Positions 1 through 6,566 are shown, counted from the stretch's first letter. The stretch: 17,481 nucleotides of DNA from an uncultured Lachnospiraceae bacterium (GCA_947177925.1 CAMWWJ010000031.1:1-17481), one strand, 5' to 3'. Notes: generated by a model not told the origin, from the letters alone. Program-made: numbers and translations.

Positions 1-61
1 AATCATGCAGATATATGATTATATAAATATATAATTATATGGAAAGAAGGAGATTCTAAGC

Positions 62-277
62 ATGGCAGGTAAATTATGTCCAAATTGTAATGAATTAGCT
101 TTTTTTAAAACAACGGGTGAAAATCGTAAATGTAGTAAATGTGGATATGAGATGATTATTCCACCCAATTCAGGAAAAGGGGGACGGGGGAAAAAGTGTG
201 CTTATTGTGGCAAATTAACAGTCTTTAACAATAGATGCAATAGTTGTGGAGCTATGTATAAAATGCCTAAAAAATAG
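62..277 (+). CDS. Small zinc-ribbon protein with four CxxC knuckles
   Basis: A 71-residue protein with eight cysteines in four CxxC pairs (C6/C9, C24/C27, C46/C49, C59/C62). This fits two tandem zinc ribbons joined by a flexible Gly/Lys linker (about residues 37-45). There is no signal peptide or membrane segment, so it should be cytosolic. A good ribosome binding site (AAGAAGGAGA, about 45-54) sits 7-8 bases before the ATG. Such small zinc-ribbon proteins usually bind nucleic acid or another protein, but nothing here fixes a specific role. It is read in the same direction as the membrane protein/LPO_1073-like pair downstream, across a gap of about 190 bases with no clear terminator, so co-transcription is possible. 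The gene is visibly AT-rich, like the next two. I recognise the fold class, not a named family. Confidence 0.8.
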   Translation: MAGKLCPNCNELAFFKTTGENRKCSKCGYEMIIPPNSGKGGRGKKCAYCGKLTVFNNRCNSCGAMYKMPKK

Positions 278-315
278 GATAGGTAAGAGACTGTAAAAAA
301 CAGGAGAGATGATTT

Positions 316-390
316 ATGGAGGAAATACTTGTATTTGGATATGAAAGATATTTTAATGGAGGTATTAAAAATGGGGAAAAGAAAAAATGA
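316..390 (+). CDS. Possible 24-residue ORF upstream of the membrane pair
   Basis: A 24-residue frame (starts MEEILVFGYE) with an AGGAGA site at 302-307, 8 bases before its ATG. Its TGA lies in an ATGA (387-390) that overlaps an alternative upstream start of the membrane-protein frame. It could be a real micro-ORF, a leader that couples translation, or a remnant. No family is recognised. It overlaps the 371-451 ORF in another frame, so at most one is likely to matter. Confidence 0.2.
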   Translation: MEEILVFGYERYFNGGIKNGEKKK

Positions 391-451
391 GGTTGTTTCA
401 TTTGTGGTATCTGCATTTGGGTGGAAGTGTATATTTTTTGTTGCCATATAA
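371..451 (+). CDS. Possible 26-residue hydrophobic micro-ORF
   Basis: A 26-residue frame beginning MGKRKNEVV: a basic start followed by a hydrophobic stretch rich in V, F, I, A and W to the C-terminus. It resembles a very short single membrane helix. Its ribosome binding site is excellent: GGAGG at 358-362, eight bases before the ATG. The stop TAA (449-451) is 19 bases before the start of the next membrane protein. It overlaps the 316-390 frame. It is too short to assign. Size and hydrophobicity recall small membrane-acting peptides, but that is only an impression; chance or a leader role are alternatives. Confidence 0.3.
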   Translation: MGKRKNEVVSFVVSAFGWKCIFFVAI

Positions 452-470
452 GCTTGTGAAGGTGGATAAT

Positions 471-692
471 ATGGAAATTATTGATTGGTTGTGTAAAAAT
501 AAGGAATGGGTTTTTAGCGGGATTGGCATAACTTTTATAACATTAATGTGTGCAAGTATTAGAAAAATAATGGGAAAGAAAAAGGAAGATCAAAATCCTA
601 AAGCAAAGATTAAGCAAATAAATAATGGAGTAAAGAATACGCAGGTTGGTATCCAAAATAATTATTATGCGAGAGAGAAAGAGAATGAGTGA
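471..692 (+). CDS. One-helix membrane protein with C-terminal RHIM/BASS-like motif
   Basis: A 73-residue protein. Residues about 12-30 form one hydrophobic helix (VFSGIGITFITLMC), followed by a basic stop-transfer stretch (RKIMGKKK) and a soluble tail. The tail ends in T57-Q-V-G-I-Q-N-N-Y-Y66, which fits the RHIM-like pattern Q-[VI]-G-x-x-N-x-hydrophobic. The frame is open further upstream (ATG at 387), but ATG 471 is chosen because GAAGGTGG at 458-465 is well spaced and the upstream extension looks like non-coding read-through. The last 8 bases overlap the start of the next gene (ATGAGTGA, 685-692), indicating translational coupling. Small membrane proteins with an SGIG-type helix and an N/Q-rich tail occur beside various effector genes in clostridia (from memory). 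Proposed role, by inference: a membrane effector or anchor activated through its tail by the downstream protein. Confidence 0.75.
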   Translation: MEIIDWLCKNKEWVFSGIGITFITLMCASIRKIMGKKKEDQNPKAKIKQINNGVKNTQVGIQNNYYAREKENE

Positions 693-766
693 AGATATAA
701 AGGTAATACAGAAAGCAGCAGTAGGAGCTGATACAACACAGATTGCAAACCAAAATAATTATTATG
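653..766 (+). repeat. 17-base direct repeat encoding Q-N-N-Y-Y in two adjacent genes
   Basis: The same 17 bases, CCAAAATAATTATTATG, occur at 653-669 and 750-766. The first copy lies at the 3' end of the membrane-protein gene and the second near the 5' end of the LPO_1073-like gene. The two copies are in different global frames, but each is read as Q-N-N-Y-Y in its own gene. The surrounding residues also match (T-Q-[VI]-[GA]-x before the repeat). This points to duplication or selection for a matched peptide motif. Confidence 0.85.
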
Positions 767-1488
767 GCATGACAGCGGAGGAAGCAAGTAGTTTGGCAAT
801 AAAGTTATTTATGGATAATTTCCCGAAATTACAAGAAGAAGCAAGAAAAATTGCGGAAGAACGAGCAGAAGAGTTGTGCAAAAATGTAATAGTTAAATTA
901 GAAAGACAGGGAAAAAAAGATTTTTCTGATTTTTCAGATCCTGACATACAATATATTCTGAACAAATCACATCAAGAATATGCTCGTTTTGGAACAGATA
1001 CATTATTTGAATTATTAAGTGAACTTATCATAAATAGGATAAATTTTAATAACGATTTTTACATGAAGATTATTTTAGATGACGCAGTAGATATTGTAAA
1101 ATCATTATCAGAAGCCCATTTAAATTATTTATCTTTAACCTTTTTATGTAAGCAAACAAAGCTGGAAAAAATTAATTCTGTTGAGACACTTAAAGAACAT
1201 TGCGAGTATATATGTTCAAAATTACCAGTTCCACATAATATTGAAGATAGTATTCCGTTTTTAAACATGCTTAGATTGTTTACACTTTCATTAGGATGCG
1301 CGGCTGAAACATTTTGTAAGCAATATAATTTGGATTTAGATAAAGTTAAAGAAATATTACCTTCGATGATGCACAGTATTCCTGGTGATTATAAGCTTTC
1401 TCCAGTAGGGATTGTAATTGCAATTATAAATATACATAATAAAACAGAATTTAGGCTCGATTTCAAAATATGGCTTAAATCTGTTTAG
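685..1488 (+). CDS. LPO_1073/Vpar_1526-like protein with N-terminal RHIM/BASS-like motif
   Basis: A 267-residue soluble protein. ATG 685 is chosen because it overlaps the upstream stop. Residues 18-27 are T-Q-I-A-N-Q-N-N-Y-Y, the counterpart of the tail motif in the preceding protein. Then come an amphipathic helix (MTAEEASSLAIKLF), a charged helix (EEARKIAEERAEEL), and a block with DPDIQYILNKSHQEYAR, TLFELLSELIINR and LSEAHLNYLSLTFL. From memory these match the LPO_1073/Vpar_1526 family as named in NCBI annotation; its function is unknown. No catalytic motif, NTPase motif or membrane segment is visible. The gene is AT-rich like its neighbours and stops before a gene-poor stretch. By inference it is the sensor or regulator partner of the membrane protein. 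The family call is fairly good; any function is a guess. Confidence 0.75.
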   Translation: MSEDIKVIQKAAVGADTTQIANQNNYYGMTAEEASSLAIKLFMDNFPKLQEEARKIAEERAEELCKNVIVKLERQGKKDFSDFSDPDIQYILNKSHQEYARFGTDTLFELLSELIINRINFNNDFYMKIILDDAVDIVKSLSEAHLNYLSLTFLCKQTKLEKINSVETLKEHCEYICSKLPVPHNIEDSIPFLNMLRLFTLSLGCAAETFCKQYNLDLDKVKEILPSMMHSIPGDYKLSPVGIVIAIINIHNKTEFRLDFKIWLKSV

Positions 1489-1937
1489 AAAAAGGAATGG
1501 CAACATTTTGGCAACAGAAAATCAGCAAACCATAATAATTGATGTAATTAAAGTAAAAATGGGTGTGTATTTACACAAAACCTGAATAAATATAGTTAAT
1601 AATAGCGATGAACACGCCGAGTTCGAATAGTAAACAGCTATTCTTGCAAAATATTTTTTGTTTGATTGCAAATTTTAAATTTTTCTGAGCTCATCGGAAA
1701 CAACTGAATAAAAAAGCTAAATACAGGACCTTGTAGGATTCAGTATAGAGAGATTACTATAAAGTAATTAAGGGGATAAGGGATTTAGATTGGTCGTATA
1801 TGCTGAAATGTCGTTGTTTATGGGACTTGTGGGGGACAGGCTGCATAGGGAGATAGGAGAAAGCTGCTTTGAAGGCGGTAGATGCTGATGAGTAACGGCT
1901 AGCGTTACGAAGAGCCTGAGGATGGAGTAAAAGTATC
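1489..1937 (+). other. 449-base gap without a supportable gene
   Basis: No convincing coding frame on either strand. A weak hairpin, GAATAG/CTATTC (1625-1630/1638-1643), is followed shortly by a T-rich tract and may terminate the upstream operon. The part from about 1740 to 1930 is less AT-rich and has short open stretches broken by stops, which may be decayed coding sequence, but I cannot name it. A small TAACG/CGTTA inverted repeat lies at 1893-1907. No clear SigA promoter was found for the lipoprotein gene downstream. Confidence 0.5.
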
Positions 1938-3194
1938 ATGAAAAAAGCAATACGTTATACCAGATTCGGTGCCTGTTTTGCTATCTGCATTCTGCTTACA
2001 GGCTGCGGCAATGCCGGACAGGAAAAAATAGAGATAGTGAGTGATGTGGCAGAATCTTCAGTGGAGGAAGTGCTGTCGGAATCAGAAACAACTGCGCAAG
2101 ATGTGAAGGAGAATGATTTTGCAGGACTTTCTCCGGAACAGATAGATGCCTACCAGCAGTTGACGCTTTATATTCAGGAAGGATTCCGCACCTACGGGAT
2201 AGAGGGAATGTATCAGGCGTATTTCGGCGAAATAGAAGACGAAGACGGAAAATATGAATGTGTAATCCTGTTAGAAGGGGAAGGCGAACTGTGGGGTGAA
2301 ACAATTTCTTATACCTATGATGAGCAGAGCGGATGGTATTCTTTTGAAGGACAGAGGGAAAATATTTTTACAAAAGACTCTTCCTGGGCATTGCGTGAGG
2401 ATAGCTCCTTTGTAGAAGAAATGCGAGAAAACTATGTATATCAGACGCAGATTGCAAAGAATCTGGATATAGGGGTTTCGATACATTACGATTCGGAAAA
2501 TGGACCAATAGAGCATGATGAGCGGAAGATGCTGCCCGATTCCGAATGGATGGGCACATATGTAGAACATTGTCTTTATACCTATTATGATGACAGGATG
2601 GATATCGATATCACAATTGAATATCCGCAGGTTTGGTTAAAGGATGATGAATTGGAAGAACGGATTAATGCTGCATTGAGAGAGGCTTTCTTTTATACGT
2701 ATGATACGGAGGAAAAAGAGTGGAATCCCGGCGGTGAGGCATATGGAGATATCAACAGGAATTATGTCATTACAAGAGAGGATGAAACATATTTTTCCAT
2801 GCGTATTTATGACTATAATTCCTTCCGCGGTGCCAATCATCCGAATCAATGGGAAACAGGCATTACCATCAATATGCTAACCGGAGAAGTACTGCAACTG
2901 CGGGATGTGATAGGTGATGACTGGACACTGCTATCATTGCTTGATACGGGCGCTTTTCAATGCTTGTGGTTTTGGAAAGACGGCAACGAAAGCGATAAGG
3001 AGAGCAGTGAATGGTGGCTGCAAAATGTACGAGAGCAATGGGAGAACTATGACAGTGATTCATTAGATAAAATGGATTCGTTTTTTTATTTGACACAGGA
3101 TGGTTTGGGACTGATTACTTCTATCAGCAGATATTATACCCCTATTGAGGCAAAGTTTGAGGATTTAGGGGTGGAGTTCGAAACTAGAGAGTAA
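1938..3194 (+). CDS. Secreted lipoprotein with DUF3298/RsiV-like C-terminal domain
   Basis: A 418-residue protein. Residues 1-23 form a lipoprotein signal peptide with a basic start, a hydrophobic core and lipobox L20-T-G-C23, so it should be lipid-anchored on the outer face of the membrane. A Ser/Glu-rich linker (about 30-60) follows. The C-terminal part (about 235-410) carries RGANHPNQWETGITINMLTG and LRDVIG, which resemble the DUF4163/DUF3298 module found in PdaC and RsiV-type proteins. The middle is acidic and unrecognised. GGAGT at 1924-1928 precedes the ATG by about 9 bases. It stands alone, with gaps on both sides and a terminator-like hairpin at 3351. Base composition is richer in G/C than the block before it. 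The DUF3298 match is from memory of the motif; ligand and role are unknown. Confidence 0.8.
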   Translation: MKKAIRYTRFGACFAICILLTGCGNAGQEKIEIVSDVAESSVEEVLSESETTAQDVKENDFAGLSPEQIDAYQQLTLYIQEGFRTYGIEGMYQAYFGEIEDEDGKYECVILLEGEGELWGETISYTYDEQSGWYSFEGQRENIFTKDSSWALREDSSFVEEMRENYVYQTQIAKNLDIGVSIHYDSENGPIEHDERKMLPDSEWMGTYVEHCLYTYYDDRMDIDITIEYPQVWLKDDELEERINAALREAFFYTYDTEEKEWNPGGEAYGDINRNYVITREDETYFSMRIYDYNSFRGANHPNQWETGITINMLTGEVLQLRDVIGDDWTLLSLLDTGAFQCLWFWKDGNESDKESSEWWLQNVREQWENYDSDSLDKMDSFFYLTQDGLGLITSISRYYTPIEAKFEDLGVEFETRE

Positions 3195-3350
3195 GTTGTG
3201 AGGGATTTTAAAAAGTAAAGAATGTGTTTCTTTAGTATTCGTTAAATTGTATTAAAGGTTGTCCTTAAATATAGCAACAAAATGGCAACATTTTTTCATC
3301 ATTCATGGAATGATTACTTGAAGAATTATATTTACTTCATGGACATAATA

Positions 3351-3402
3351 AAACCTTACTGATTTTCAGGATTGAAAACTGAATATCGGTAAGGTTTTTT
3401 CT
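3351..3402 (+). terminator. Long rho-independent terminator-like hairpin
   Basis: Arms 3351-3369 and 3379-3397 pair over 19 positions with one G-U and one mismatch around a 9-base loop, followed at once by a T-rich tract. It could end transcription from the lipoprotein gene, whose stop is 157 bases upstream. It also marks the border with the relaxase-like remnant. Confidence 0.7.
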
Positions 3403-3454
3403 TTATTTTTTCTTTGATTTTCAGACCATATATATCTTCCAATGCAAAAGGAAC

Positions 3455-3871
3455 ATGTTTTATGATGAAACCAGAAAGCATGTGCGCACCAAAAAAGAGA
3501 TACTGGATGAAGCCGGGCAGCTTCGAAGCAGGTGCAAAATTATTTTCAAGGGAGAGGTGAATGAGCGTAACATTTTTACCATTAAGGACAGCCGATTTAA
3601 AAGCGACAGTTTCCTTGATGAGGTAAAGCGTTCCTATACAGACCTTATCAATATTTATGTGTGGGATGATAAGGAGAAGCAGAACGCAGCCATTTATCAA
3701 AGGTAACAACAGCTTGCAGGTGTAGAGAAGGAAATTGCCGGAACAAAGGGTATCTTCAAGGGAAAACAGCGGAAGCAACAGACAGAGCCACCAAAGGGGA
3801 CGCACTATGAGTTCGGCAGAGGAGATTGCGGTAAAAGAGCTGATATATGCATGAGAAGATGCGGAGCGTAA
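3455..3871 (+). pseudogene. Broken mobilisation relaxase (MobA/MobL-like) C-terminal fragment
   Basis: The frame from 3455 encodes TRKHVRTKKEILDEAGQLR, then FKSDSFLDEVKRSYTDLINI and YVWDDKEKQNAAIYQR, and meets a TAA at 3704-3706. The same frame continues directly as QQLAGVEKEIAGTKGIFKGK. From memory, this whole stretch resembles the C-terminal region of clostridial plasmid/ICE relaxases, where a lysine codon would stand in place of the TAA. After about 3780 the similarity stops: the frame goes on to 3871, but a different frame (MSSAEEIAVKELIYA, about 3807-3851) looks more gene-like, suggesting an internal deletion or second shift. There is no N-terminal catalytic domain and no start context. 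It is best read as a relic of an integrated mobilisable element. Family assignment is moderate; its broken state is clear. Confidence 0.55.
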
Positions 3872-3937
3872 CTCCGCGTTTTGCTTAGAATAAACAAAAT
3901 AATTGAAAATTATCATTTTTATAAGTACAATTAAAAC

Positions 3938-3975
3938 ATGACATACAGTTGACGTGGTTTGTATAGTATTATAAG
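3938..3975 (+). promoter_or_regulatory. Candidate SigA promoter for the WYL regulator operon
   Basis: Two overlapping possibilities: ATGACA (3938-3943) with TATAGT (3962-3967), spacer 18; or TTGACG (3949-3954) with TATAAG (3970-3975), spacer 15. Either places the transcript start just before the AAAGGAG site at 3983-3989. Confidence 0.45.
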
Positions 3976-3994
3976 AATTGTTAAAGGAGAAATC

Positions 3995-4909
3995 ATGAAA
4001 ATAGACAGACAGATTGGAATTTTGTCAGTGCTGTTACAAAAAGAAACTGTTACCGCACCTTATTTGGCGGAAAAATTTGAGGTTTCCCGTCGAACCATAA
4101 ACAGAGATATCGAAGATTTGTGTAAAGCGGGAATTCCGATTGTAACAAAACAGGGAGTGAATGGCGGTATTTCCATTATTGAGAACTATAAACTTGAAAA
4201 GACACTATTTACACAGGGAGAAATGCAGGATATCCTGGCAGGACTGCGTAGTCTGGATAGTGTGAATGGAACAAATCGTTATGGACAATTGATGGAAAAG
4301 CTGTCAGTTGGTTCATCTGATTTTATGGTGGGTAACCAGTCGGTATTGATTGATTTATCTTCTTGGTATAAGGATTCACTTGCACCTAAAATCGAATTGA
4401 TACGCACATCTATTGACAAATGCAGAAAACTGGAATTCATCTATTATTCTTCTAAAGGAGAGTCTGTTCGTTGCATTGAGCCATATTATCTGATTTTTCG
4501 GTGGTCAAGCTGGTATGTATGGGGATGGTGTGTAAAACGCAGAGACTTTCGATTATTCAAATTGAACCGAATGGATCAGGTGAAAATATCGGAGCAGGAG
4601 TTTTTGAAAAGGCAGGTGCCAATGCCGGATTTAAGCGATGAGAGAATATTTCCCGGTGGAATAAAGGTTAAGGCATTATTTGAGCAGGACTGTAAATGGA
4701 GATTGGTAGAGGAATTTGGGACGGAATGTTTTAGAGTGCAGCAGGATGGAAAGCTTTTATTTCAATCAGATTACACAAATAAGGAAAACTTGATTACGTG
4801 GCTGTTATCGTTCAGGGAAAAGGTAGAATTACTGGAACCGGAAGAAATACGGGAGGAGATTAAGGTTAGCATCGAATGTATGAAAAAGAGATATGAGTGT
4901 GAAATTTAG
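3995..4909 (+). CDS. WYL-domain transcriptional regulator (YafY/DeoR-like)
   Basis: A 304-residue DNA-binding regulator. Residues 1-58 form a winged helix-turn-helix (LLQKETVTAPYLAEKFEVSR, then RTINRDIEDLCKAGIPI). About 136-210 form the WYL ligand-sensing domain (RKLEFIYYSSKGE, IEPYYLIFRWSSWYVWGWC, FRLFKLNRM), followed by a WCX-type C-terminal extension. The length fits the family (about 300). ATG 3995 is chosen over an upstream in-frame ATG at 3959 because AAAGGAG (3983-3989) is spaced 5 bases from it and the domain begins there. The YjbR-DUF3795 gene follows after 32 bases in the same direction, so this is probably a local regulator of that small operon. The effector molecule cannot be told from sequence. 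Confidence 0.9.
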   Translation: MKIDRQIGILSVLLQKETVTAPYLAEKFEVSRRTINRDIEDLCKAGIPIVTKQGVNGGISIIENYKLEKTLFTQGEMQDILAGLRSLDSVNGTNRYGQLMEKLSVGSSDFMVGNQSVLIDLSSWYKDSLAPKIELIRTSIDKCRKLEFIYYSSKGESVRCIEPYYLIFRWSSWYVWGWCVKRRDFRLFKLNRMDQVKISEQEFLKRQVPMPDLSDERIFPGGIKVKALFEQDCKWRLVEEFGTECFRVQQDGKLLFQSDYTNKENLITWLLSFREKVELLEPEEIREEIKVSIECMKKRYECEI

Positions 4910-4941
4910 TCTATGAAATAACAAAAAAGGAGAATTGATTT

Positions 4942-5592
4942 ATGAGGTACACATGGATTGACGAATATTTACTTAGTAAGGAAGGAGTGACAAAAGATCT
5001 TCAGAAGGATTGGAATTGGATTCGTTATCAAATAGGTGGGAAAATGTTTGCAGCAGTCTGTTTGGATGAGAATGATGAGCCATATTATATTACACTGAAA
5101 CTTGAACCATCAGAGGGCGATTTTCTGCGGCAACAGTATGAGGATATCATTCCCGGATATTATATGAATAAAACCCATTGGAATTCAATAAAATCAGATG
5201 GTGAAGTGCCTGATGATTTATTGAAGGACTTACTGGATAAATCGTATCAACTTGTGCTTTGTGGATTTAGTAAAAAGAAACAGCGGGAAATATTAGAGGT
5301 AGCTCAACTGGTAAATATAATAAGCTGTTGTGGGACAGATTGCTCCAAGTGCGGGTGCTTTGGAAATATGTGTAAGGGGTGTAATGCAAGTCTTGGAAAA
5401 GTATTCCATGCACCGAAGGGTCAGGCGTGTCCAATATATGAATGCGTGGTAAATCAAAAAGGCATGAAAGGGTGTGGAGAGTGTGAGCATGTCCCTTGTG
5501 AGATATGGAGAAAAACAAAAGACCCTGCTTTTACAGAGGAAGAATTTGAACGTAATATACAGGAGCGGGTAAACAGATTAAAAAAAGGATGA
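4942..5592 (+). CDS. MmcQ/YjbR domain fused to a Cys-rich DUF3795 domain
   Basis: A 216-residue cytosolic two-domain protein. Residues about 1-115 match the MmcQ/YjbR family (PYYITLKLEP, then IIPGYYMNKTHWNSI and LLDKSYQLVL), a double-wing fold of unsettled function. About 128-195 match DUF3795: clustered cysteines in SCCGTDCSKCGCFGNMCKGC and later ACPIYEC, CGECEHVPC, probably a metal site. AAGGAG (4926-4931) lies 10 bases before the ATG. It follows the WYL regulator by 32 bases and likely shares its transcript. A decayed GyrI-like gene begins 6 bases after its stop, so the ancestral operon was probably regulator, YjbR-DUF3795, GyrI-like. The two families are recognised with good confidence; no reaction can be assigned. 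Confidence 0.88.
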   Translation: MRYTWIDEYLLSKEGVTKDLQKDWNWIRYQIGGKMFAAVCLDENDEPYYITLKLEPSEGDFLRQQYEDIIPGYYMNKTHWNSIKSDGEVPDDLLKDLLDKSYQLVLCGFSKKKQREILEVAQLVNIISCCGTDCSKCGCFGNMCKGCNASLGKVFHAPKGQACPIYECVVNQKGMKGCGECEHVPCEIWRKTKDPAFTEEEFERNIQERVNRLKKG

Positions 5593-5597
5593 AAAAG

Positions 5598-5710
5598 ATG
5601 GCATTTGATTAAAAAAAAGAGTACAAGGAATTTTATATGCCGAAAAATAAACCGGAAATCCTAATGTAGAGGGTGGGGATTATCAGCAGGCAATAAGCAT
5701 TTTAGATTAA
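5598..5710 (+). pseudogene. Remnant of a GyrI-like (AraC effector-binding) domain gene
   Basis: Starting at ATG 5598, six bases after the preceding stop, the frame reads MAFD, then TAA (5610-5612), then KKEYKEFYMPKNKPEI. From 5660 a shifted frame continues as PNVEGGDYQQAISIL and stops at 5708. From memory, intact GyrI-like proteins of this group begin MAFDYKKEYKEFYMPKNKP and later have NPNEEGGEYQQAI. So there is one nonsense change (Tyr to stop), a deletion of roughly 15-20 codons with a frameshift between the two blocks, and loss of the remaining ~150 residues. The intact family binds small hydrophobic molecules and is about 200 residues long. What is left is not functional. Confidence 0.7.
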
Positions 5711-5725
5711 CAAATATACAAAGAG

Positions 5726-5827
5726 ACTGTGGTTGTAGCCTTTCATAAACCATCAGGTGGTAGGAGAAAAACAACAATCCACAGTATCTCCAACCGTATA
5801 GCATATAGTCCTTGGAGAGGGACTATA
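5726..5827 (+). promoter_or_regulatory. Candidate structured RNA leader before the VOC gene
   Basis: Several complementary segments are packed into 100 bases upstream of the VOC gene. ACTGTGG (5726-5732) pairs with CCACAGT (5779-5785) and encloses a small ACCA/TGGT hairpin (5749-5752/5758-5761). TATAGTCC (5804-5811) pairs perfectly with GGACTATA (5820-5827) around the loop TTGGAGAG. Seven loop bases (5812-5818) also complement TCTCCAA at 5787-5793, which would make a pseudoknot. The last helix is 21 bases before the ribosome binding site. No known riboswitch class is recognised. Chance pairing, or relic coding sequence, cannot be excluded. Confidence 0.4.
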
Positions 5828-5864
5828 AACACTACTACTTTATAATACGAGGAGAAAAATAGAT

Positions 5865-6287
5865 ATGCAGATTACACCAACACTTAATTTTGCAGGAACT
5901 TGTCGAGAAGCTATTCAAATGTATGAAAGAGCATTAGATGGGGAAATAACTTGTTTAATAACTTATCGAGAAGCCAATGATCCAGCGTATATGCCGCTTC
6001 TTAATGAAGAACAAAAAGAATATATTTATCATGCGGAACTTATGCTGGATAACCAAAGAATAATCATGAGTGACCAGGTGGATATTGAATTGCCAGTTTG
6101 CTATTCCAACTTCCTCACAATCATGTATGACACAAAAGAAGAGGTGCAAAGAGCTTATGAAACTATGAAAGAAGGAAGTAAAACAATATATAAAATGGAA
6201 GCTACGCCATATAGTTCTTGTAGAGTAGTTTTTGTTGATAAATTTGGAATTCGCTGGGGAATCATGACCGAGCAGACTGAGCGATAA
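5865..6287 (+). CDS. PhnB-type VOC (glyoxalase/bleomycin-resistance fold) protein
   Basis: A 140-residue protein of the PhnB-like branch of the vicinal-oxygen-chelate superfamily. It starts MQITPTLNFAGTCREAIQMY, has a middle strand YIYHAELMLDNQRIIMSD and ends with VVFVDKFGIRWGIMTEQ, all typical of this subgroup. Length is normal (about 135-150). These cytosolic proteins form dimers and often bind a metal or a small molecule; the substrate is usually unknown, and resistance to a specific compound should not be assumed. GAGGAG (5849-5854) precedes the ATG by 10 bases. The gene stands alone, with a possible structured leader before it and the terminator at 6471 after it. Confidence 0.88.
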   Translation: MQITPTLNFAGTCREAIQMYERALDGEITCLITYREANDPAYMPLLNEEQKEYIYHAELMLDNQRIIMSDQVDIELPVCYSNFLTIMYDTKEEVQRAYETMKEGSKTIYKMEATPYSSCRVVFVDKFGIRWGIMTEQTER

Positions 6288-6470
6288 AATTCTGGAAATG
6301 TTGATAATGGGCATTGCCACGGCGTATGCAATAATTTCTTTCAATTTAAAGTCCAATTCTTTAAAGAACAGTATTTGTTGTAGCTTTTGCAAGGTTTTAC
6401 CATCATATAAGTGATAGCCGGCTAATATCTATTCTGCTCCTTTAAGAAAATTTACACATATTATTATATT
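6288..6470 (+). other. Gap after the VOC gene
   Basis: An open stretch at 6298-6414 would encode 38 residues (MLIMGIATAYAIISFN and on), but it has no ribosome binding site and matches nothing I know. It may be a decayed 3' end. Otherwise AT-rich and featureless until the terminator. Confidence 0.3.
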
Positions 6471-6506
6471 TGGCAGGTAGTCTATGAATTATCTGCCATT
6501 TTTTTA
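6471..6506 (+). terminator. Rho-independent terminator
   Basis: TGGCAGGTAGT (6471-6481) pairs with ATTATCTGCCA (6488-6498) with two G-U pairs and a 6-base loop, followed by seven T. It would separate the VOC region from hicAB. Confidence 0.8.
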
Positions 6507-6566
6507 TTATTGGGATTATCAGTGTTATTGAGATTTTTTGTTGTCAAAAAAGTAACCATAAAACCG

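Noticed and set aside
387..470. Upstream extension of the membrane-protein frame from ATG 387
   Set aside because: ATG 471 has a better-spaced ribosome binding site and the 28 extra residues would place an odd hydrophobic stretch before a clean single-helix protein. The ATGA overlap at 387 is noted but not used as the start.
1610..1630. GAGTTCGAATAG looked like a tRNA T-loop, suggesting a tRNA or att site
   Set aside because: No matching T-stem, acceptor, anticodon arm or CCA-like end could be built around it.
3356..3916. 186-codon minus-strand open frame over the relaxase fragment
   Set aside because: No ribosome site or family signature; the plus strand carries recognisable relaxase-like sequence, so this is a shadow.
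5804..5827. TATAGTCC/GGACTATA hairpin as a transcription terminator
   Set aside because: No T-run follows it and the VOC gene starts 37 bases later; a leader-structure role fits better.
5955..6392. 145-codon minus-strand open frame opposite the VOC gene
   Set aside because: A shadow of the PhnB-like gene with no family features of its own.
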